64,000 nt of DNA from Phoronis australis (lineage: Eukaryota; Phoronida; Phoronidae). The position numbers and the translations under genes were made by a program. The stretch is taken from contig NMRA01000374.1 in the NCBI GenBank assembly GCA_002633005.1, positions 351,653 to 415,652 on the forward strand, given 5' to 3'. Under the pieces are notes generated by a model, which was not told the origin of the DNA, did no database searches, and was given only the letters and a program-made list of their open reading frames with translations. Of this stretch, positions 52,460 through 64,000 are shown piece after piece (position 1 is the stretch's first letter; each line of letters opens with the position of its first letter).

Positions 52460-52628
52460 NNNNNNNNNNNNNNNNNNNNNNNNNNNNNNNNNNNNNNNNN
52501 NNNNNNNNNNNNNNNNNNNNNNNNNNNNNNNNNNNNNNNNNNNNNNNNNNNNNNNNNNNNNNNNNNNNNNNNNNNNNNNNNNNNNNNNNNNNNNNNNNNN
52601 NNNNNNNNNNNNNNNNNNNNNNNNNNNN
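52460..52628. other. Assembly gap (169 N)
   Basis: Spans the 5' end of the nested gypsy element and the junction to the + strand integrase. Its content should include the 5' LTR (about 220 bp) and possibly about 400 bp of host retrotransposon, so the stated length is too small. Confidence 0.9.
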
Positions 52629-53000
52629 CAGAGTACCTCTGATACACCTGCGACCGTTGGGACGTCGTTTGCAGCTGACGTCATGAAGCGCGAGCGACAG
52701 CTGATTTTGGTACTCCGAGAGTGCGTCTCGTCTTACACAGCTGCTTGTATCATTGCTTCTGAACGCCACGAGGACCTTCGAAATGGTCTTCTCCAAATGT
52801 GTCTCGAACTGCACTCGTTAGACGGCCCTCGTGCAGTTATCCGTACAGATCCGGCTTCAGGTTTCCAGGCTCTTCAAAAGGACAAACTCCTAGAACATCA
52901 TTGCATTTCAATTGAGATCGGACGCATCAAGAATCTCAACCATAATCCTGTCGCAGAGAAGGCCATACAGGAGTTGTCACACGAGTTACTGCGTGATTAG
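52629..53000 (+). pseudogene. Integrase core, LADD copy 2
   Basis: Resumes with [20 protein letters not shown] (first Asp), [12 protein letters not shown] (second Asp) and [18 protein letters not shown] (Glu), then a TAG at 52998. This is the continuation of the RNase H at 48116 across the nested element. Confidence 0.8.
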
Positions 53001-53051
53001 CATGGAGCCGGCAATGTCAGATCCTTACAGCTGGTCGTAGCTGTTGCTCGA

Positions 53052-53768
53052 TTGAACAGCCGCCTCTCCACCGGATTGTCTGCCAGAGAGATGTGGTTTC
53101 AGCGCGACCAGTTCACCAATTGCCAAATACCAGTTCATGACAACTTGTTGATCTCTTCCCAACGACAACGGCGCTCTATCAACCATGGACCCAGTGCACG
53201 ATCCAAGGCTCCTTTGGCCAACCAGGAAGTAGAATGCGACGCATCCATCGGCGATATCGTTTACCTCTACTCTGATAGGGAAAAGACCAGAGCCCGTCCA
53301 CGACACCTCGTGGTTGCCTCCGATGGCGTGTGGTTGAGTGTTCGTAAATTTTTTGGAGATCAGTTACGTAATGCTTCTTACCGTGTCAAACCCAGCGAGT
53401 GTTACCGTGTTCCGTCAGAGATTACTGACATTCCAGCTGCATCACCTGACACTGCCCCTTGTGGCCACGATGACGACGACGAGTTCCCACCGTCTTCCGC
53501 AGTTCCAGTATCCGTTTCATCACTGCCCTCGTCCTGCAATCCACCTTCATGGTGCAACAACGGTGTACTACTTTCACGTGGCCCACGTGCCGCCCCAGCT
53601 GTGCCATCCACCATCATTCCTCCCCCTGATGTATCCTGCCAGCTTGGTTCTACGACAACGCCTGCTGTTGTATCCCCCGTCTTCCCTGCTCATCGAGAGG
53701 CCCAGCGAAGTTCGCAACGGCTGCGCCACAAACCTCATTGGAAAACGGACGATTGGCTTTATGACTGA
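53052..53768 (+). pseudogene. Integrase C-terminus and tail, LADD copy 2
   Basis: Contains LNSRLSTGLSAREMWFQRDQ, GDIVYLYSDREKTRARPRHL and FFGDQLRNASYRVKPSECYR, the same blocks as 26699-27643 (-), followed by a Pro/Ser-rich tail that stops with TGA at 53766. Confidence 0.8.
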
Positions 53769-53769
53769 T

Positions 53770-55490
53770 TTTGGCTACTTTGTTAACGCCATAGTAACTT
53801 ATTAGCACTGCGTTTACTATTTTTGTTTTCTACTACCCGTTCTTAGTGTAAGTTTACCTCATTTTCTGTGACAGAAGAGGCAACGACAGCTGACTTACTA
53901 AGGTGCGTTGCCGTAAGCCGCGACGAAGGATAATATGTCATATTTTATCACATCTGGCGGTTGCCGAGCATCATAGCAACGACCGGCCTGGTGAATCTTC
54001 GGCCAGCCAGGCTGTGTTTTTATGACTACGGGTTGATCGAAACAGATGCATTTTTCTTGCCAAAAGGACAGGGCCGGCCTCAGTACCTAGATTTTGGGGC
54101 CGAATGTCGGCCGTATTCCCCTCTCAAAAATATTGACAAATCACGCGAAATTTCCCCCACGAGGCCCAATTAAAATTCCCCGGCTAGTGATCGAAAATTT
54201 CTCTCCAAAGTTCAAATCAACCGGTTGTAAACACACAGGTGACAATTTGAAAAAGCACAAATATCTAACAAATGTTCAGTAATTTTAGCTCAGTAAAGTA
54301 TATATTTTCTGAAAGCAGAAAACCAGTTATTAAATTTACGAGTTTTACCCAATCTTCTCAGTATTAATTGATTGGGTCATGTGATTTAGTATTAAAAAGG
54401 AATGGTTTATTCATTACCAAACGGGTTCGGTTAAACATAAACGTTCAACATAAAATCCGGCCCCCAAACAACGGTACAGTCTTCTGGATGATTATTTCAT
54501 TTTAATTTTACGCAACTTTTATTTTTTCAGTGATAAAATGAAAAAGTGAAAGGAACCTGTTGATGTGCTAGCAGTGAAAGGCATTCTGTTCGGTAAGGAA
54601 CGTTGAATGCGCGACGCAGTGCAAGAAGGCGGTCCAAGGATAATGCTATTCTGATGGAGGATAATATAGTTTTATTACATACTCTTCTACTGATACTACT
54701 GAGTCTGTTACAATCCATGTGATCATAAACTTATATAGTGACTTACATGAATCATAACAGGATATATACTGAACAAACATGTTTACTACAATTCCTCAAG
54801 TTGGGGGTGTATTACATAATATTCAATTCTCTGAACTATTCCTACACATGCACTCATCCTAAATCACCCCGATATGAGATCATACTCTAACAGAACCAAC
54901 TAAAGTAATTCAATATTTTGAACAGGTGGAGCTCATAGCGGACCCCAAAAGAAGGACTGGTGGAGTACTCAAAGCTTGAAACCACTGCCGGCGAAGTGCA
55001 AAGTATGCGAAAAATGAACTAAAAGCGACGTGTCCTGTACGTTTCCCACAAAATATTTCACTAAGTGGATAGTTGCAGCGTAAGAACTACCACTGACGGG
55101 CACTGGCGTCACTGATAAAGGCGTATCAAGCCACTGAGAAATCGACGCACTTCACCGTGGTAGATTAACTTGAAAACTGAGCAAATCTATATGCCCCCAA
55201 GCAACCTATATTATATGCCCCCCGGAGCAATCCCATAGCTTATCTTGCCGTCTCCGCGCCAGGACGGAGCGACCGGGTAAATCGACACTGACGGTCACTC
55301 AGGCACTGACACAGCTAGTCAGTCACGCACTGCCCGCCAACTGAATCGCACATATGGGGGGCGCGAAACCCGCAAGTCCGCGCCGGTGATCGGCGTCTTT
55401 CTACTTGGTTTCTACAACGGGGGCAACGTTCGGGATGTCATCAAGGGCTTTAACTGCGTGGGATCAATTTAGCCGTTCTCATGCTTCTTA
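53770..55490. other. No gene recognised; fragments of dispersed repeats
   Basis: 54290-54460 is related to the repeat at 12300-12790. The rest has no exon or transposon end I can support, and no match to the LTR upstream of 44703. Confidence 0.4.
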
Positions 55491-55495
55491 TAGAC

Positions 55496-55690
55496 CTAGT
55501 GATGTCAAAAAAGATGTATACTAGAGCCTAGTATAATCTAAAAGATCGAAATAAGCGCCGTTGCCCGCGCGACTGTGTCGCAATCCGACAGTTTCCATCC
55601 TTTCCATTACCACCTGCTCAATGCAATGCTCCACCAGTCAGCTTCGCAATCCTCGGCGACATCCGGTCTCGCCGTGACCACTAGGCAGGG
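55496..55690. repeat. Dispersed repeat, copy A
   Basis: Collinear with 58205-58390: TAGAGCCTAGTATAATCTAA, then AGATCGAAATAAGCGC, TGTGTCGCAATCC and CAATGCTCCACCAG. It is followed by CAGGGCTCGACAC (55688), a hAT-like start. Confidence 0.8.
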
Positions 55691-58204
55691 CTCGACACTA
55701 TGAAACTCGTCAGGTCGCATTTTGCGACCTAGCCAAAATCTCAGGTCACATTCTTAAAATCCAGCTCACATTCATAACTGTCCGGTCTCAAAAATTTCCC
55801 GCCAGTTTTACGCACCAAAATTTTAGATCATCGAGAAAATGTTTAGATTATGCTCTTACCTGTGGCGTTAAATACTCACAAATTTCAGGTCGCAAAATTA
55901 GAGGGATTTTACGAGTAGGTACGGCATTACATGGGCTGCGCACCATAGGTGGCTGGGGGGGGGGGGGGGATGGGCTATAGCCCCCACTTTTGCCAGTGCT
56001 ACGCCGCACATGGTCTATACGTGGTGTACCACAGGAGGGCTGAGGGGGCTTTAGACCCCCATTTTTTTCAGTGCTGCGCCGCCCATGCATTACGGTTCTT
56101 CACGACAGCCGTTGAAAAACTCTAGGACACAAGTATAATTGCCAACGTCAAAGTTGAATCAGTGTTCTCCAACAGACACGTACATTCCAGTAGCTAAGTT
56201 TGCAATGTGAAAAGGGAGAAAATACTTGAAAAAGTATCCGTGATTTTGCTAGGTCTGACCTGCTTTGATGGCTGTCATTAAAGTCGTTAAAGATAAAACT
56301 GAACGAAAACTCCCTCCACTTTTGGTTTGCATCCCAAACTTAAATGTACGTGTAGGCCTACTGATCTAGCAACTTAACTCGACGTTTGAAATATATCCTG
56401 TCGAAAAAATCCGTGAAACGTTGCACTAGCCGAATGACGTATTCGGATACTCGAGAACAATTCAATGCAAATTTCACAACAAAAATGTAGAACTTTCCAT
56501 AAAACGAAAAGCTTCGTAATAATTCCTGATTCCGCGCGGATTCCATCGGGTAATTCGAGTTTGCTCCTCAGTACCTTCCGTGTATGGGAAAAATAGGTCA
56601 GTCACAAAACAACACGAAAGTCCCTAAAGTTAACTTTCTTTCGGAGGTATAAAATAAAGTCGGGGTTTGGTTTTTACATATTGATAAAAGACTTTTTTGA
56701 AAACTGAGTTTGTTGTTGTGTAAAATGAAAGTGACTCACGAAATAGGTGCGTGTCAATTTCAAACCACGGGGGGGAGGCGTTTTAGTGCGCAATGATGGG
56801 CGCTAGCCTGAACTGTGGGCGCTTAATTTGAAACTCTCAAAAGTTGAGGGGAACGATTAGAAGACCACTGAGTGCTTATTAAGAAACACTTCGAAGGTAG
56901 GGAATAGGTGCATAGATGAGCATAGTCTATCGTTAACGGTAACATAAGTGTTTTGCAGCAATAAGAGATTGAATGACTGCAACAGTAAGAAATGTTATTG
57001 TAATAGTATTCTGTAAGGCAAACTCCACTTCATTAGCGGTGACTTTCTGGCTATCGTCATCACTTACACTTTTCCTTTTTCAATCACCCGAAATAATGTT
57101 GTTTTTATTAGCCCGCTTCAGCCGAAACATTTCTTTTTATTGGAATAGGAATATTTTACGGCGTGGTCCGGGGAGCAAACTGAATTAGTAAAAAGTTCAC
57201 TAACTATGCACAATTTTGCATCTACCCGTTTTGTTGCAATAACTGGCTATGGGCATAGAACATCGCACCCAGGAACATCGACTCGGTGAAACATCGGAAC
57301 AGGAAAATATCAGTACTGGGCTACATCGGTCCCGGGGAACACCGTAAAGCATCGGGTTTTTGAACCGCGGTGAATCTATTAGGCTCATTGTCAAATAAAC
57401 CATTGGCACTCAGGACTGTCGCTGTTATCTTGAGTGTGCAGCTTTGGAGTAGTGCGCACTTGTGAGTTCAGGCACTTGAATCGCCTACACTTTACGTTAG
57501 CAAACAACATGTCAGTGACAGACTACTCATATGTCGCACACGTAGCCCCGGCCAGAAACAAGTAAAGGGTTTGAAAATTTCTTGGTCACTCAAAACACTC
57601 TTTGCTGAAAGTAGAGACGTGGCCATCTTTTGGCGATTAATAAGGAGGCTATCGCCACGTTTACTGTCTTTTGCGATAGAAAAACGAGACGCTTATTTCC
57701 GCATCACGATAGTCTGCCACCGCTTGCGCGCTAACAAGGGGGCCGACCATAGTCCAATTTAATATTATAGTGATAATGTCGCGAATATTTGATAATAACG
57801 TCATATCTTACGTGAAAAATAAATTCGTTTTTCTACCACAAAGTTTGGCAAGTTGATCGATCGTGAATTGGTAAAAGACCGCTGTTTTGTGACGTTTCAT
57901 CACGTGTAATGCCGTGGTAATTAAGAATCTTTCTTCGGCACATCCGAAAATTTGCAAAAAGTAGCCGAAAATGTTATCCAATATGAGACTCGTCAAAGAT
58001 CGATTCTTCATTATATCATATTCACACAATAAGCTTACAAGCTCTCGGTTAGTATTCTTTTGAACTTGATTTGGCAACAACTACCAAATCACGGTCGGAT
58101 TCAAATGAGTCAGTGCCGAAAAGTGTAAAAACTCAGCTCGCAGACTTCGGAAATTCCAGGTCACATTTTGCGACTTGATACGAGTTGGCAAAAATCTCAG
58201 CTCG
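55688..58204. mobile_element. Possible hAT-like element between two direct repeats
   Basis: Starts CAGGGCTCGACAC, with GGTCGCATTTTGCGACC soon after. A related patch with CACATTTTGCGACTTG lies at about 58165. The region between has no transposase I recognise and includes the repeat at 57600-57910. Confidence 0.3.
57600..57910. repeat. Diverged dispersed repeat, partner of 25650-25950
   Basis: Same order of blocks as the copy at 25650-25950. Divergence is high, so it is an old family. Confidence 0.5.
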
Positions 58205-58390
58205 CATTTCCATATAGTGATGTTATAAGAAAGATGTATGCATTAGAGCCTAGTATAATCTAAAAGATCGAAATAAGCGCAGTTACCCCCCGACGCGATT
58301 GTGTCGCAATCCGGACAGTTTCCAACGTGTCCTTCTTGTGCTCAATGCTCCACCAGCCAGCTACGCCATCCCCGGCTAGTTCACCACGCG
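58205..58390. repeat. Dispersed repeat, copy B
   Basis: Direct partner of 55496-55690, about 2.7 kb apart. Confidence 0.8.
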
Positions 58391-58479
58391 CCAAAGGTAG
58401 TGCTGTTGTACTTCAACTTGGAATCATGAGTGAACTTGGAATGAATTTCTATTCCAAGTTTACGCAAGTGATCTTCAGA

Positions 58480-60340
58480 TTAAGCAAGCACTTGTGCAAC
58501 TGTTAACTAAAATTTCGAATGGTGGACATGAATTCGTTTGCCGTGAGTTATTTTCTGTTTTAATTATTTTTATTGCCCATTCTGTATGTATGTTATTCTG
58601 GTCTTGGTAATTGTTTCCAAAGGTGGTTTGACTGGGATGGTTGGGTTTGTGACCGAGGGGCTGAAATGACTGGCAACCTGGGACCTTTGCAATGAAAACT
58701 TAAGGATTAGGATCATGAAGAGCTAAAATACAATGAATGTACCGTACAGAGAGGGGTTTTACATTGAGCAGTTTGTCGTGCCCCGTTGTACCTGCCACCT
58801 CACCCCCCCCCCCGTGTATACACCAGTGCTTGGAGCTCGCATTTGCTCGTAATTGGTGGGAGTGTTTTCATTTATATCTCACTTATGACATCCCCAATCG
58901 CTGCCACTATGGCCAAAGCAAGGATCTGTAATTCTTTCTTATCTGATTAAGCAAGAAGTTTAGACAACGCTTGTTGAGTAAAAGTGTTATTTTTGGCAAA
59001 TAAATTGGAAATACTCATTTCGTTTTTAAACGTGCAATTTAATGAATATTAGCTTTTCATTGGTATGCTGTGTGATGTCATCAGGTCTAAATATTGATGA
59101 CAATATGACAAAAGTTACAGAACACAACTCTCAGAAGTTCTGTTGACTGGTTTTGAATGTTCTCATAGAGATGATTAGACTTTTCTGGCCTACGATAATT
59201 TTGCCTTTCTCTGCTCATGTAAAGAAAGACAAAGGTGGCCAAGTGAAATAATACTGTCCATATCACTTTCTTTGGCACAATAGCTTACAAACCACTGCCC
59301 TGCATTCGCTGTTTAGTGAAAAGCAACCATGTTAGACTGAGTGACTGAGTGAGGTAACATATGCATATGCGTCTTTTGCAGGTTCGTCGACATCTCTAAG
59401 TACAGTTGACAACATTTAACAACTAGACTGAAACATGGTGGCATACAATAATGTTTGATACAAATGTTTCCATGTGAGTGAGGAACGTACAGAGGTAATG
59501 ACATATCTAAGTTGTGTTAATATTGGTTTTTCGTTATGCAAGATAGGTGATTTTCAGTTTTTTTATGCAGTTGTCATTGTCCTTGAAGGTTGTCTTCTTT
59601 CAGGAACGTGTTTTTTCCATCAATGCTTTCATTAATATGTTGTATTTAGTTGTCTATAGCATAGGCGGGAGCCCTCCCCCTCCCCCCTTGGCTGCCGCCA
59701 GCAAAATNCTCAGATCCCACTAGTTCGCGGTGGAATCGTGTGCCCGTTTTTTTTTTAGTCTACCAATAAATTTTCTGAACAGAAGGTCCGCATCCTCAGC
59801 TCCCACAACTTTCGGGCCCCCTCTGCATTTACAATCGCGCTTTGCCCAATTCCCTGAGGCAACAAGTTGTGCCCTGTCTGTAGGTCAACAGATTAGCCAA
59901 AGTTGGAGGACCCCATTTCATTGCTGTTACAGCATTTGAAGCTGCTTGTCAATGAATCAACTTAAATGCCGCATATGTCCCTCTCACGTCTATGTAACCT
60001 AATCTGTCTGATAGATCAGTCAACATTCCTTTTTATTAAATGGCTACAGATGCTTTAATGCTAAGTTTGATGTACTGACATTGTCTGCTTACTTTGTAAT
60101 CAGAGTTTGTGATTTTTTAGGTATCTGATTGGTCACATTGCTAGTTGCGTGACATCCTGGTGGCGTAAATGAAAAGTGTTATTCAACAGGGTGGTGGTCA
60201 AAATTATCAAACTGTGTTCCAGACAATCAGAGGACAGAAGTATCAGTTGTCATGTAATGAAACAGCATGAGTAACCCAAAATTTAATGTCAGGACATAAG
60301 ATTATGTGGCACCTTACTGACAAATATCTACAAACTTTGG
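58480..60340. other. No gene recognised
   Basis: AT-rich sequence with C-runs (58802-58812 and 59677-59688) and one N at 59707. No convincing exon or repeat end. Confidence 0.4.
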
Positions 60341-60790
60341 AAACACTACTTTAATTCATGAAAGTAGAGAGTCTGTATATAATAACTTTATATATCAATC
60401 TGCCAATAATTGGGTCCCTTGACCATATTTTTAATAAGATTCCGGAAAAAGGAATACATTCATAACAAAACAGTGGAGTCGATAACATGACCAATTTTAT
60501 TTTTATATAAATGTTCAAGATGGAATCTGAAAAATGACGATTCTGTTTTTTTAATAACCCTTTTCGTTTTAATCAATGTTTGAGTTTTTCATGAAATTAC
60601 TGAAAGTCCCTGCTTTAGCTAGCCCTCACATGCCAAAGTAGATCACTCAAAAGACAATCTCTAAAAGCCTGATGGGCAACAGTGCATAAAGTACAAGATC
60701 TGAAAGTTTTTATTGGAATCTTATCAGCCATTTGCAAGATATGTTTTCCGCTTTACCAAGTTTAGACATTTGTCTAGGATTTCCCATAAC
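60340..60790 (-). repeat. Dispersed repeat family, copy
   Basis: Collinear with 12300-12790 over the 'ACATGACCAATTTTA' and 'GCATAAAGTACAAGATCTGA' blocks. Confidence 0.55.
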
Positions 60791-60889
60791 CTTAACCTGA
60801 TGCTTGAACACTTTTCTTTTACTGCGCAGTAAGTGATATCGTATAACTGTTAGTCTTCACATACGCCATATGTTGATCACATCAGGTGT

Positions 60890-60926
60890 TGGCTAACGGG
60901 TTAGAAGAAAGTCCTGGGTTCAAACC
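60890..60926 (+). repeat. tRNA-like A and B boxes (possible SINE head)
   Basis: TGGCTAACGGG (60890-60900) resembles an A box and GGTTCAAACC (60917-60926) a B box of RNA polymerase III promoters. The spacing is shorter than in a tRNA gene and no cloverleaf can be drawn, so at best this is a degenerate tRNA-derived SINE. Confidence 0.25.
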
Positions 60927-60949
60927 TTGGTGGGGACAGAGAGCATTTT

Positions 60950-63000
60950 AGATGTAACTAGGTATCACCTGATGCCAGCAAATTGACAGACTTCAACAGA
61001 CGTCTCCAAAACTGCCAAATTTTGATAAACTTATTTCCATAATAATTTGTCAGTTTACGTAGTCGAACTTTTGTCAGAGTTGAATTTCGACATTGTGTCT
61101 AGTCCTTAATTTTTTGTTTGTGACTGGTCTTGCGCAATAAGATGTTTTTTTTTAGATTTAGCTAGAATTGGATTGGATTCTATTGGAAACGAAACAAATA
61201 TTTTATTAGCCTTGTCAAATTACGATTTTGTTTTGTTTAGTTTGAAAAATACTGTATTCCAGCCGTTGTACCTTTAGAGAGTTTGTTTTATGTTGTATTA
61301 TAATTTGGTGGTATGCTGGAAAAAATAAAAACTTAAGAAAGTAATAGAAAATGCATTTACTTTGTATTGCAATCATTAAGAGAAGGTTTGGTTCAAATCG
61401 CGATTTTTTTAGAGAAGAAATTGAATTATTCCAAGTTTAAGCAACCAGTGTGGCTTGCTTAAACTCGGAATTCGGTAGAAAGAAATGTGAATGCGCTCAG
61501 AAGTGCTCTAAAGGTAGTAGAAAAAAACATTTAAAATGTATTGCAGCCAGTTAGAGAATGTTTAATTCATCCCTTGCCCAAACGTCAACCAGGCACTAAT
61601 TTCAAACATCCAACTTTATTTTTATGTTGGAATAGGCAGCGACACAGGAATAATACGACTCAAATGACCACCGTAGCCGTAGGGCTGGTGAATGTACGGT
61701 GCATTACTGAGGGACATGTAATCACAATACAGTCCTTAAAATGATTTTTTATTCCAGTCCCTCGGTACTAACCACTATTCATTACCAGAACACGGAAAGC
61801 TTTATCTCGATTTTTTTTAGACATCTTTTCTCTCCGTAGCCTACCGGTTCAGTAACGATTTCAGCCCAAGCGCCTTGTTCTGTGATTGTGCGCCAGGCAG
61901 TCGCTTAATTCTAACTTAGAAGTTCATGTACGGGATTTGGCAGCTTGCTTAATCTCTAGATGACTCACACAACACTCACTAACGCTTATTCTTGAGATTA
62001 AGCAGGATTCCAAGTTAAAGTACAACACCGCTGTTATGCTTCTTAAATCGGACACACAGAGGCGCGCACAACGCGGAAGTTATTTCAGTGTGCAGGAGGC
62101 GGGAGGCGTTGTCAGTCAAGCCAGGTAAGAAATTTCTTATTTTTTCTGTGTCTCTATTTTGTCTATGGTGTTCCTCTGCTTTGGGATGCCATCCACTCAT
62201 ATCGTGCCACTGAAAATTGTGATTTCGGACATTCCTCCGCCAAGGTCCTAGAAGCCATGCGGAAAGGGGCAATCACACAGCTAGCTGGCTGGCTAGCCGG
62301 CTGTGGCGTACCAGTCTCTCAATAATATTTAATGAGTGGCGAGGTATATGACATATCTAATTCTTACGTGTTTCTATTTATGTTACCAGTCGTTCTTTTC
62401 GTCGATTCACGCCGTTATGACTGCTTTCAAATCCTGTCAGTGTAAAGTCTCAAATGAACTCGCTTATTAGACAATGACTATAGTGGCTCCGCACCGTGAG
62501 TTCACATTGCATGCTTGAGACAGTTAGTTCATTCCTGTCAGACCGGCTCACTATATATGTCGCTAGTATAAAAAGTTAATGTGATTGTGGGTCGCGTTTG
62601 CCTTCGCCTCTGAAATCGAGGCACCGGTCGCGTGACGCCGCGTTATCATATTTGTTTTAGGCCTATCATCGATCACTGTAAGAGCCAGTTCACAAGTACG
62701 ACATACAGTGACCACAGATGCTTATAAAACGAAATCCGAAATATGGGGTTAGTGAAAAATCGTGTGACATGACTGTCGTACACCGAGGTGCACTTGGCCG
62801 CGGGTCAGACTATCACCCAGACCCGGGTGTGCCTTAAGTGTAATAGTGAGTTACGTTTGATGTGTCAGTCCTCGGAAAACCAATAGTTGTCTGTCTACAC
62901 AAATTGGCTTATTGTCGTAATAACGGAATGAATTCCTCTCAAAACTGTTAATAGTGTGATTTACTGTGACGAGGATCATTACGGCGTTTTCCCGTTAATC
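60950..63000. other. Gene-free; possible 5' exon of a gene to the right
   Basis: Holds fragments of the palindromic MITE family (61430-61480 and 61911-62025). A GC-richer patch at 62040-62122 ends in CCAGGTAAGAAA, a good donor site, and could be a non-coding first exon. No coding exon was found. Confidence 0.3.
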
Positions 63001-63002
63001 CC

Positions 63003-63170
63003 AACTTGTTTGATTCTATAGCCCAACAACAAATTGGGAATTAGATGACCGCTGTAGCCAGTATCTTACACTACTGATTAACTTCATTATGGCATTGATG
63101 GTTGGAGGGCCAGCTCTCTTGTTCGATAATTGCTCCAATCTTCCAATAGAATTTATCTAGCCTGACGGCG
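63003..63170 (+). repeat. Inverted partner of the repeat at 44157-44335
   Basis: About 80 percent similar by eye over 170 bp to the reverse complement of 44157-44335. It contains GGTTGGAGGGCCAGCTCTC and TTCGATAATTGCTC. Confidence 0.7.
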
Positions 63171-63244
63171 TGACAATAATGGACTCTGCGCGTGCGTATT
63201 ACTGGGATTGTTATGGGAAGCTATTGACAGTAACCCGTTTACCA

Positions 63245-64000
63245 ATATGAGAAGGAATTCTTTAAAATTGTAGGAGAAATTACATGTTAATATTTTGATG
63301 ACCTTTCCACTAACTGACCTCTTACCGGCGGTGCATTATGAGCCCCGATGAGGGGAAAATTCTAAACTCAATTAAAAGTGTGGTTAATGCTAAGAATCAC
63401 TGAATGATGTTTTACTTTAAGCACTTCAGAATAGAATATGAATGAATTGGTCAAACTTTCACAAGAAAATGCAACTAATGACCCCATGGGTGCACCAAAT
63501 GGCCTGAAAATTTAGAATTCAAACTCAATCGCAGATATGTAATTTTGAAGTCTCTAGCTCAAAATTTTAGTTTGCACTCAATGACCTTCGACCTATATAT
63601 TTTTCTGATTGGTTTAGCCTATTGCGTAGTAAAGTAGGGTGTTCAATTGGCATGTTGACTTACCCCAAGGTGCTGAAATTGAAAAGAATTCCTTGAAAAA
63701 CGTGAGATATAACATTTTGAACATTAGATAACCTTTGCACTAAATGACCCTATCCGGTGCATTATAAGCGTCTTTAGGAGAATTATTGCAAAGCCCATGA
63801 AAAACAATTTTAATGCTGAGAATCACAGTTGTCTAACGGTTGACACATCAGAATACTTGGTGAATGAAAAGGTCAAATTTTCAGAAGATAAATGCACCTA
63901 GTGACTCCATGTTTGCATTAAATGACCTGAAAGTTTGGATTCCGGGCTGAATTACCTGTGCCAATCAGACATATGAATTTGAAGTGTCTAGCTCAAAATT
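63245..64000. repeat. About 434-bp diverged tandem repeat, running off the window
   Basis: Two units, about 63260-63566 plus spacer and 63690-64000, share the order GGTGCATTA, AATGCT-AGAATCAC, AATGACC and TCTAGCTCAAAATT (63553-63566 and 63987-64000). It probably continues to the right. Confidence 0.7.

Larger units (their letters stand above)
48117..52628 (-). mobile_element. Ty3/gypsy element nested in LADD copy 2
   Basis: On the minus strand: gag (from the gap at 52459 to about 51850), zinc knuckles, protease, reverse transcriptase, RNase H, integrase and 3' LTR. The order and the two-knuckle gag are those of Ty3/gypsy (Metaviridae). The 5' LTR and the gag start fall in the run of N. Only a few in-frame stops break it, so it is younger than its host element. 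Confidence 0.85.
44703..53768 (+). mobile_element. LTR retrotransposon, LADD-type family, copy 2, twice interrupted
   Basis: The internal region starts at the primer site TGGCGTGATGGC (44703), then gag, protease, reverse transcriptase and RNase H to 48116. It resumes at 52629 with integrase, ending at 53768. It is split by a 281-bp MITE (45752-46032) and by a nested gypsy element (48117 to the gap). About 130 residues between RNase H and the integrase core are not visible; they are either deleted or lost in the N gap. Upstream of 44703, an AATTAAACTCG block resembles an LTR end. I could not match a 3' LTR. Confidence 0.8.

Noticed and set aside
60890-60926. Functional tRNA gene
   Set aside because: A and B boxes are too close, and no anticodon arm or acceptor stem can be formed.
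62015-62272. 85-codon minus-strand open frame
   Set aside because: It ends inside a MITE fragment and shows no domain; likely chance.

Overview
This window is animal nuclear DNA: coding exons with GT-AG introns, little coding density, and many transposons, minisatellites and assembly gaps. The three genes I can name (TSR2, ABHD6, MORN5) are clearly similar to their vertebrate counterparts but are embedded in invertebrate-type repeats: LTR retrotransposons, a Penelope-like element, a Kolobok-like THAP element, a pogo/Tigger-like element and LINE tails ending in (AAT)n. A marine invertebrate such as a lancelet or another non-vertebrate deuterostome fits best. I cannot fix the species.

Layout. 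1-5.4 kb: the last four coding exons of TSR2 on the + strand, with minisatellites. 5.5-9.1 kb: a 1.2 kb segment present twice, just beyond the 3' end of ABHD6. 9.1-17.6 kb: a complete eight-exon ABHD6 coding region on the - strand, convergent with TSR2, encoding 327 residues. 17.6-24 kb: palindromic MITE-like repeats and a probable small unidentified gene (-). 24.0-26.7 kb: a pogo/Tigger-like DNA transposon. 26.7-32.2 kb: a decayed LTR retrotransposon (-) whose reverse transcriptase family has an unusual LADD motif. 32.5-33.8 kb: a fold-back Kolobok-like element with THAP-domain remnants between TTAA sites. 34.05-36.75 kb: an internally deleted Ty3/gypsy element with short LTRs, inserted in a 20-bp minisatellite. 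37.4-42.7 kb: the 3' three exons of MORN5 (+); its introns hold minisatellites and a Penelope-like GIY-YIG element with hammerhead-like inverted ends. 44.7-53.8 kb: a second copy of the LADD retrotransposon (+), disrupted twice, by a 281-bp hairpin-rich MITE in the protease active site and by a nearly full-length Ty3/gypsy element (-) between RNase H and integrase. 53.8-64 kb: no gene recognised, only dispersed and tandem repeats.

The host genes do unrelated jobs: ribosome biogenesis (TSR2), monoacylglycerol hydrolysis (ABHD6) and a MORN protein usually linked to cilia or sperm (MORN5). Nothing suggests an operon. Several single-N positions sit at the junction of near-identical direct duplications, which looks like unmerged contig ends or haplotypes, so copy number and reading frame near them should not be trusted.
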